Part shown: piece after piece, positions 5,284-8,100 of the stretch | How the letters are laid out: each line of letters starts with the position of its first letter | Numbering within the stretch: the first letter of the stretch is position 1 | Assembly (NCBI GenBank): GCA_903927685.1 | Contig: CAIYOB010001587.1 | Location: forward strand, 1 to 8,100 | Length of the DNA: 8,100 nucleotides | DNA from: an uncultured Planctomycetaceae bacterium | GTDB taxonomy: Bacteria; Planctomycetota; Planctomycetia; Pirellulales; Pirellulaceae | Direction: 5' to 3' | The notes under the pieces: generated by a model | What the model was told of the DNA's origin: nothing | The model's input: the letters and a program-made list of their open reading frames with translations, nothing else | Database searches by the model: none | Made by a program: the position numbers and the translations under genes

Positions 5284-6735
5284 ATGTCGGACACACCACA
5301 GCCTCGGCACGGGTTCCCGCTCAGCCTTCGCTTCTGCTTGTTCGCCTTTCTGGCGATCGGCGTGGTGGCTGGATTGCTGGGGCGGTTGTTCTTCCGTAAT
5401 CTCGAGGTCTTTTTGGCGGTCTTCTCGATGATCTGCACCGCCGGCCCGTTTCTAGCCGCGGTCATCACGATTGTCACGCTAGGCACACGCCAACGGCCCC
5501 GGAGCCGTGGCCTTGTGATCTGGGGCATTTTCCTGTTGTTGACGCCGATCGTCGGTATGGGAGCGCTGCTGTTGGCGCGGGCCATGCTTGGACCCCAGCT
5601 GAGCAGCATGACCACCCTGTCCAACCAGCAGGTAATCGAGCAGGAATTGGTCAAGCGGATTGACGAGCCGTGGGTCTGGAACGAACTGGAGTCCCGGCTG
5701 AACGCTGGCAAGCTGAACCAAGCGGAAGTCGATGCAGCCATTAACAAGCTGATCGCGCACATGAAAGCCACCAAACCGGAAGGCTGGGACCAGCCCTTTC
5801 ACTGGCAGGACGACTTCCTGGCGGCGGCCCGCCAAGCAGACATAGTCTCGGAGCCCGTCTTGTTCGACTTGTGCGATGTCTTCTACGGTCCCCAACCCAG
5901 AATCCAGCCGTTGCCGCGCGTGCGCGAATCTGCCCAGGGCATCGACATCACCGTGCAGTATGGAAACACCTGGGACAGTCATTCCGGTCTGGGGCTGAAA
6001 CTGGTGTGGGAGGTGACTCAGGTACGGCTGGACGGCCAGCCGGTCGAGTTCCGGCAGAACCATCGGCACAGTGAGCAATGGGGGGGGCGGTACGAGGGCG
6101 CCCTGTCGGCCGGTGCTCACGAAATCACCGTTGAAGTCGAATGCGCCTACATCGACCCCGACAAGCTGATCGGCTTGAACGAATACGATCTGCCCAAGAG
6201 CCAGTGGCCCAAGCCGAGGAAGCAGTGGAAGCAGACGGTAGCCGCCCCGCTGCGGGTGTTCACAAAGGACGAGCCGATTGTACCGTTGACCACAGACCCC
6301 AACCGTTCGCCCGGGCCCAACGGCGGGGTCAAGATTGACCGCTTGGCGATCCAACCCGACCGGGACGACAGCAAGAAGATTGTGTTGAAGCTGCAATTCA
6401 ACGCCGGGTTGCCGGTCCCGCTCAGCTACGACGTGGCCGTCGTGCTGGATGGCGAGACGATTCCCCTGGGCGGGATCTGGGCCTACCAAACCGCCAACAG
6501 GAGCAGCAGCGGCAGCACTCAGTTGACTGGACGCGTCAGCCAGTTGGACGAATCGGTCCAATACGCCCAAGTGATCTTGACCCCGAATCCGGCCCATATC
6601 GAACGTCAACCGGAACCCCAGGAGATCTGGGGGACGGCGGTCAAGCTGCCCCGCACTCCGCTCGAACGTCTGGACTTGGAAGCCGGACAGACCGCCTCCG
6701 GCGAGAGCCTGGACTACAAGTCGTTCGAGAAGTGA
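5284..6735 (+). CDS. Unknown membrane-anchored protein with three N-terminal TM segments
   Basis: A 483-aa protein of no family I recognise. The start at ATG 5284 has AGGAAGG (5269-5275) 8 nt upstream; an ATG at 5224 would add 20 polar residues with a poorer fit, though AAGGGA lies before it too. Residues 15-37, 40-66 and 77-102 are hydrophobic and form three probable membrane helices. A helical, charged stretch (about 110-195) follows, then a beta-rich part with VQYGNTWDSHSGLGLKLVWE (about 224-243), HEITVEVECAYI (279-290) and two further sheet-like stretches. A run of eight G (6080-6087) encodes Trp-Gly-Gly. With an odd number of TM helices, the N-terminus and the large C-terminal part should be on opposite sides of the membrane. 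Function is unknown. It is transcribed away from the glycoside hydrolase across a shared control region. Confidence 0.72.
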   Translation: MSDTPQPRHGFPLSLRFCLFAFLAIGVVAGLLGRLFFRNLEVFLAVFSMICTAGPFLAAVITIVTLGTRQRPRSRGLVIWGIFLLLTPIVGMGALLLARAMLGPQLSSMTTLSNQQVIEQELVKRIDEPWVWNELESRLNAGKLNQAEVDAAINKLIAHMKATKPEGWDQPFHWQDDFLAAARQADIVSEPVLFDLCDVFYGPQPRIQPLPRVRESAQGIDITVQYGNTWDSHSGLGLKLVWEVTQVRLDGQPVEFRQNHRHSEQWGGRYEGALSAGAHEITVEVECAYIDPDKLIGLNEYDLPKSQWPKPRKQWKQTVAAPLRVFTKDEPIVPLTTDPNRSPGPNGGVKIDRLAIQPDRDDSKKIVLKLQFNAGLPVPLSYDVAVVLDGETIPLGGIWAYQTANRSSSGSTQLTGRVSQLDESVQYAQVILTPNPAHIERQPEPQEIWGTAVKLPRTPLERLDLEAGQTASGESLDYKSFEK

Positions 6736-6741
6736 GTTTCC

Positions 6742-6849
6742 GATGAGATGATCCTTGAGGGCGGGATATAAAGTCTCCAATACCGCGAACCACTCGCGGT
6801 AGCGGGCGTTCAGGGCCGGGGCGGGCTCGTTTGGCCACCGTTCGGCCGG
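6742..6849 (-). pseudogene. Possible C-terminal remnant of an FGGY carbohydrate kinase
   Basis: About 36 minus-strand codons read PAERWPNEPAPALNARYREW and then FAVLETLYPALKDH. The pattern Y-x2-W-F ... L-Y-P-A-L-K, preceded by an acidic/Pro-rich linker, is what I recall from the last residues of FGGY kinases (xylulokinase-like and related). A TGA at 6852-6850 breaks the frame immediately upstream, and I see no further kinase motifs in any frame to the right. The frame on the left runs into antisense of the membrane-protein gene. I read it as a relic of a deleted sugar-kinase gene. The resemblance is short and from memory, so chance remains possible. Confidence 0.38.
6781..6801 (+). terminator. 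8-bp perfect hairpin after the membrane-protein gene
   Basis: TACCGCGA (6781-6788) and TCGCGGTA (6794-6801) pair perfectly around the loop ACCAC. The hairpin lies 46 nt after the stop codon at 6735. No T-run follows on the plus strand, so intrinsic termination is doubtful. The same bases encode Tyr-Arg-Glu-Trp-Phe-Ala-Val in the kinase-like scrap, so the symmetry could be accidental. Confidence 0.35.
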
Positions 6850-6892
6850 TCATCGCATCCGGCGGCCGCACGCAAGCGGGCCGGGCCGGATC

Positions 6893-6919
6893 GTCGAGGA
6901 CATCGAGGGCATCGAGGGC
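6893..6919. repeat. Three 9-bp tandem units
   Basis: GTCGAGGAC (6893-6901), ATCGAGGGC (6902-6910) and ATCGAGGGC (6911-6919) are consecutive; the last two are identical and the first differs at two positions. It lies in the decayed intergenic stretch and has no evident role. Confidence 0.5.
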
Positions 6920-7103
6920 CTGTTGACGCGCGGCGTTCAATGTCCGACGCTATGGAAATCGTTCGCCCGCGATCTGAACCACGAACTCGCCGAGGAGAAC
7001 CACCAAGCCCGACGGGGAGCCATTCGACATCGCGGATTCCAGGCACCGTACGAGGCAATGGCGAACCAGAGCGGTTGCAGACGCTGGGGGACGACCACGA
7101 GGC

Positions 7104-7130
7104 GGGGATGGGTAGGGGAACGGGTATGGG
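7104..7130 (+). promoter_or_regulatory. G-quadruplex motif over the kinase ribosome site and start codon
   Basis: Five G-tracts lie at 7104-7107, 7110-7112, 7115-7118, 7122-7124 and 7128-7130, with loops AT, TA, AAC and TAT. This meets the usual rule for a parallel quadruplex with short loops and is on the coding strand, so it could also form in the mRNA. The third tract is the core of the Shine-Dalgarno AGGGGA (7114-7119), and the last includes the G of the ATG at 7126-7128. Folding would compete with ribosome binding. Confidence 0.55.
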
Positions 7131-8100
7131 TAACAGGTTTGCGGCGTTGCTCCAGTCGCTGGGATTCCGGCTGTTGGCGCCACTGTCGCTGTGCGTGGGC
7201 GTTGTGTTGGCCGCTTATGCGATCCTCGGTTTCCGGTCCACGAAAGAGGATCTCCTGCAGTTTGCGCGCTCGGATGTCGAACGCTACAGCGAACTGATCA
7301 AACGGGCGACTCACGACGGCATGCTGCTCAATCACAAGGAGGGCTTGCAAGCCACGATCGGGCGGTTGGCGACGGGGCCGGAGATTGCCGCCATCCGCGT
7401 GTATGACAAGAAGGGCGTGATCAAGCTGTCGGCGCGGGAGGATGAACTCGGCCAACTCATCGGCCGCTCGTCAGCCACCTGTCGCAGTTGTCACTCCTTG
7501 CACGGAGCAAAGGACTCCGCGGTGCTGGACCCCAGCAGCTTGACCAGACTGACCGAGGGACCGGCAACGATTCGCCATCTGTCCGTGTTCGAGAACGAAA
7601 CGTCCTGTTCCGCGGCGGCCTGTCACGCCCATCCGCCCGAGAATCAGGTCCTGGGAGTGTTGGACTTGGAGATGTCCCTGGCACCGATTCAGGATGCGGT
7701 GGACCGGGCTCGGAAACAGTTTCTGTGGACGACCCTGCTCCTGCTCGGCGTCATCAGCCTGGTGGCCGCGGTCTTCATCCGCCGCGTTGTGCAGCGTCCC
7801 ATCGGCCAGTTGTACGCAGGTACCCGGCGGGTCGCGGAGGGAGATCTGGACACCCGCATCGAAGTCCGTGGCCGGCACGAGTTGTCGCGACTGGCGGAGG
7901 CTTTCAACCGCATGGCAGGAGACTTGAACGCCGCCCGGCAGGAGTTGACCGCCTGGTCCCGGACGCTCGAGGAGAAGGTGGTCGAGAAGACGGAGCAGTT
8001 GCAGCAGACCAATTCGCAATTGGAGCAGGCTATGGCGCGGGCCAGCCAGATGGCCGTCGAGGCCCAGCAGGCCAGTATCGCCAAGAGTGAGTTCCTGGCC
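7126..8100 (+). CDS. Sensor histidine kinase with haem-c sensor domain and HAMP, N-terminal part
   Basis: 325 residues are visible before the window ends. ATG 7126 has AGGGGA (7114-7119) 6 nt upstream; an in-frame ATG at 7108 would add six residues. TM1 (about 15-36) and TM2 (about 198-218) enclose an extracytoplasmic domain of about 160 residues. That domain contains CRSCH (Cys119, Cys122, His123), a standard CXXCH haem-c motif, and CSAAACH (Cys161, Cys166, His167), a CX4CH variant, followed by LGVLDLEMSL. A HAMP domain follows (about 219-271: P-I-G-Q-L, GDLDTRIEV, ELSRLAEAFNRM), then a Gln/Glu-rich coiled coil (272-318) and AKSEFLA, which normally opens the dimerisation helix leading to the phospho-accepting His just beyond the edge. 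It should sense redox state, oxygen, NO or a similar ligand through haem and phosphorylate a response regulator not in view. Haem binding is inferred from motifs; the kinase call rests on domain order. Confidence 0.85.
   Translation, partial: MGNRFAALLQSLGFRLLAPLSLCVGVVLAAYAILGFRSTKEDLLQFARSDVERYSELIKRATHDGMLLNHKEGLQATIGRLATGPEIAAIRVYDKKGVIKLSAREDELGQLIGRSSATCRSCHSLHGAKDSAVLDPSSLTRLTEGPATIRHLSVFENETSCSAAACHAHPPENQVLGVLDLEMSLAPIQDAVDRARKQFLWTTLLLLGVISLVAAVFIRRVVQRPIGQLYAGTRRVAEGDLDTRIEVRGRHELSRLAEAFNRMAGDLNAARQELTAWSRTLEEKVVEKTEQLQQTNSQLEQAMARASQMAVEAQQASIAKSEFLA

Larger units (their letters stand above)
6736..7125. other. 390-bp non-coding stretch with decayed sequence
   Basis: No intact gene is supported here. 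It holds a hairpin (6781-6801), a minus-strand sugar-kinase-like scrap (about 6742-6849), a 9-bp tandem repeat (6893-6919) and the G-rich leader of the kinase gene (7104-7130). The histidine kinase frame is open back to an ATG at 6952, but the added residues are Arg-, Pro- and Gly-rich with no ribosome site. Frames beyond 6850 on the minus strand are broken or lack family character. No clear promoter for the histidine kinase was found. Confidence 0.5.

Noticed and set aside
5479..6780. Minus-strand open frame of 433 codons over the membrane-protein gene
   Set aside because: It is antisense to a gene with a good ribosome site and membrane helices. Only its first few codons coincide with the kinase-like scrap.
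6952..7125. N-terminal extension of the histidine kinase from ATG 6952
   Set aside because: The added residues are Arg-, Pro- and Gly-rich, there is no ribosome site, and they would bury the membrane start behind a disordered tail. ATG 7126 has a proper Shine-Dalgarno.
1..8100. CRISPR array, tRNA, rRNA, insertion sequence or integrase
   Set aside because: No regularly spaced repeats, no recognisable tRNA or rRNA sequence, and no transposase or integrase motifs or terminal inverted repeats were seen.

Overview
The window is GC-rich bacterial DNA with four minus-strand genes on the left (1-4980), two plus-strand genes on the right (5284-8100), and a divergent control region of about 300 bp between them. 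Gene content suggests the phylum Planctomycetota: large secreted polysaccharide-degrading proteins, a secreted DUF4838/GH67N-like protein, a long family-less membrane protein, and a histidine kinase with haem-c motifs in its sensor. This is an inference from gene content; no rRNA or marker gene is present.

Layout from left to right: (1) 1-472, minus, the N-terminus of a secreted DUF4838/alpha-glucuronidase-N-like protein running off the left edge, with a GTG start fixed by a good Shine-Dalgarno; its probable promoter is at 605-633. (2) 752-1617, minus, a tightly coupled two-gene operon: an unknown 138-aa protein, then a 150-aa HEPN-type protein overlapping it by ATGA. Its near-consensus sigma70 promoter (1671-1698) has its -10 box lying between palindrome arms, which suggests a self-regulated toxin-antitoxin or defence-like module. 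(3) 1795-4980, minus, a secreted 1061-aa clan GH-A glycoside hydrolase with a C-terminal CBM9-like domain, probably transcribed from a promoter at 5054-5082. (4) 4981-5283, a divergent intergenic region with two marked dyads. (5) 5284-6735, plus, a 483-aa protein with three N-terminal membrane segments and a long soluble part of unknown function. (6) 6736-7125, a non-coding stretch that appears to hold a minus-strand scrap of an FGGY sugar-kinase C-terminus, a hairpin and a short tandem repeat. (7) 7126-8100, plus, the N-terminal 325 residues of a membrane histidine kinase whose extracytoplasmic sensor carries a CXXCH and a CX4CH haem-c motif, followed by HAMP and a coiled coil; its ribosome-binding site and start codon lie in a five-tract G-quadruplex motif.

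The two secreted carbohydrate proteins and the kinase scrap fit a carbohydrate-use neighbourhood interrupted by a small HEPN module. The most interesting parts are the HEPN operon with its palindromic promoter, and the haem-c sensor kinase with its G-rich start region.
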